From DAIPHL01 sp036771375 (GTDB lineage: Bacteria > Synergistota > Synergistia > Synergistales > Synergistaceae): a stretch of 15,132 bases of DNA. The stretch covers positions 1-15,132 of the forward strand of contig DAIPHL010000040.1 of assembly GCA_036771375.1 (NCBI GenBank), given 5' to 3'. Below, piece after piece: positions 14,069-15,132 of this stretch. The notes beneath the pieces are model-generated. The model did no database searches. It saw nothing but the letters and a program-made list of their open reading frames with translations, and had not been told where the DNA came from. Positions within the stretch are counted from its first letter, which is position 1. Each line of letters begins with the position of its first letter. The translations under genes and the position numbers were made by a program.

Positions 14069-15132
14069 TCAAACTTTTATCGTGGCGAGAAAGTCTTTGT
14101 TCGTCTCCGTCGACTTGATCTTATCGATGATAAGGGCCAGAACCTCGGCTTCGTCCATGTTGGCGATCTTCCTGCGAAGAGCCCAGAGCCGCTGCAGCTC
14201 TTCGTCCTGCATCAGCAGATCTTCCCGCCTGGTCCCGGAACGCGTGATGTCTATCGCCGGGAATATACGCTGCTCCGAGATCTTTCTGGAAAGATGTATC
14301 TCCATGTTCCCCGTGCCCTTGAACTCCTCGTATATGACGTCGTCCATCCGGCTTCCCGTCTCCACCAAGGAAGTCCCGATGATCGTCAGACTGCCGCCGT
14401 TTTCTATGTTTCGGGCCGCCCCGAAAAACTTTTTGGGGAAGTAAAGCGCGGCGGGGTCCATGCCGCCGGACAGCGTTCTGCCGGAAGGAGGCACGATGAG
14501 GTTCGACGCGCGGGCAAGTCTCGTGATCGAGTCGAGCAGCAACACGACATCTTTTCCGACCTCCACGAGACGTTTGGCCTTTTCGAGGGAGAGGGACGCA
14601 ACCCGCATATGCTCTTCAGCCGGACGGTCGAAGGTCGAAGCGATGATCTCGCCGTCGACGGACCGACTCATATCCGTGACCTCCTCCGGCCGCTCGTCGA
14701 TCAGAAGGACCATCATGATGATCTCGGGGTGATTGCTCGTGATCGCGTTTGCAAGGTGTTTCAAAAGGGTCGTCTTGCCCGCCTTCGGCGGAGAGACGAT
14801 GAGCGCCCTCTGTCCCTTGCCGATCGGGACGAACAGATCGACAAGGCGGGTCGAAAGCCTCTTTCGTTCCGTCTCCAAAGAGATCTTCTCGTTCGGAAAG
14901 ATGGGAATCAGTGATTCAAAATGCGGACGCTTGCGGGCTTCCTCGGGATCGGAGAAGTTGACGGTCTCGACACGGATCAACGCCTCGTAGTGCTCGGGAT
15001 CACGGGGAGGCCTCACCATTCCCCAGACCACATCACCGTTTCTCAGGCCGAAGCGGCGAATCTGAGAGGCCGACACGTAGATATCGTTATTGCTCGGCAG
15101 AAGCCCGGACGGGCGAAGAAATCCCGCCGACC
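14069..15132 (-). CDS. rho: Transcription termination factor Rho, N-terminus outside window
   Basis: Rho is a hexameric RNA helicase that ends transcription. The last 353 residues are present; the frame runs to the right edge without a start, so the N-terminal part lies outside. At the edge the RNA-binding domain ends with NNDIYVSASQIRRFGLRNGD, a strong Rho signature. The ATPase core has Walker A PPKAGKTT, LLIDERPEEVTDM, Walker B VVLLLDSITRLAR and the Q/R-loop region SGGMDPAALYFPKKFFGAARN. The C-terminus (MDEAEVLALIIDKIKSTETNKDFL) is typical and complete. A GTG at 15076 is an internal valine and not a start. It is upstream of the endopeptidase operon on the same strand. Confidence 0.98.
   Translation of the reverse strand, partial: SAGFLRPSGLLPSNNDIYVSASQIRRFGLRNGDVVWGMVRPPRDPEHYEALIRVETVNFSDPEEARKRPHFESLIPIFPNEKISLETERKRLSTRLVDLFVPIGKGQRALIVSPPKAGKTTLLKHLANAITSNHPEIIMMVLLIDERPEEVTDMSRSVDGEIIASTFDRPAEEHMRVASLSLEKAKRLVEVGKDVVLLLDSITRLARASNLIVPPSGRTLSGGMDPAALYFPKKFFGAARNIENGGSLTIIGTSLVETGSRMDDVIYEEFKGTGNMEIHLSRKISEQRIFPAIDITRSGTRREDLLMQDEELQRLWALRRKIANMDEAEVLALIIDKIKSTETNKDFLATIKV

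Noticed and set aside
12525..14444. A 639-codon open frame antisense to the endopeptidase and rho
   Set aside because: It spans two well supported genes and the promoter between them; shadow of codon bias.

Overview
The window looks like chromosome from a GC-rich, diderm (LPS-type) bacterium. It encodes two lipopolysaccharide-transport proteins (LptC and LptD), a Rho factor, ribosomal protein S20 and CTP synthase. Two proteins use TTG starts and S20 uses GTG. The mix of genes, with Rho, a LysM/M23 endopeptidase, CTP synthase and LptC/LptD packed in one direction, would fit Synergistota or a related anaerobic diderm lineage. That placement is inference from gene content, not a measured result. 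No tRNA, rRNA, insertion sequence, CRISPR array or phage gene was seen. No stretch longer than 300 bases lacks a gene.

Left part (1-2937): two minus-strand genes overlap by an ATGA junction, an ATP-grasp ligase-like enzyme followed by an MdtH-like MFS transporter that runs off the window. A LysR-type regulator is transcribed divergently. The 171-base divergent region holds a plausible promoter for the ATP-grasp gene and a perfect 12-bp palindrome just downstream of it. It reads as a small regulated make-and-export module of unknown product.

Middle (2938-6476): rpsT (S20) is alone on the plus strand and converges on a copper-resistance operon across a strong hairpin. The operon runs minus-strand as copA then csoR. 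CopA has the full Cu(I) P1B-1 motif set and a CopZ-like HMA domain fused in frame at its C-terminus. That domain has its own AGGAGG and ATG, so free CopZ could be made by internal initiation. The control region is very compact: a terminator for the upstream lpt operon, a near-consensus TTGACG-17-TATAAT promoter and a 36-bp CsoR-type dyad overlap within about 80 bp. CsoR presumably represses its own operon and copper releases it.

Right part (6477-15132): a minus-strand envelope operon follows the truncated rho gene. It starts at a likely promoter and runs LysM/M23 endopeptidase, pyrG, two exported proteins of unknown function, lptC and lptD. lptC and lptD overlap each other, and lptC overlaps the gene before it, which suggests translational coupling. 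The operon ends at a good intrinsic terminator.
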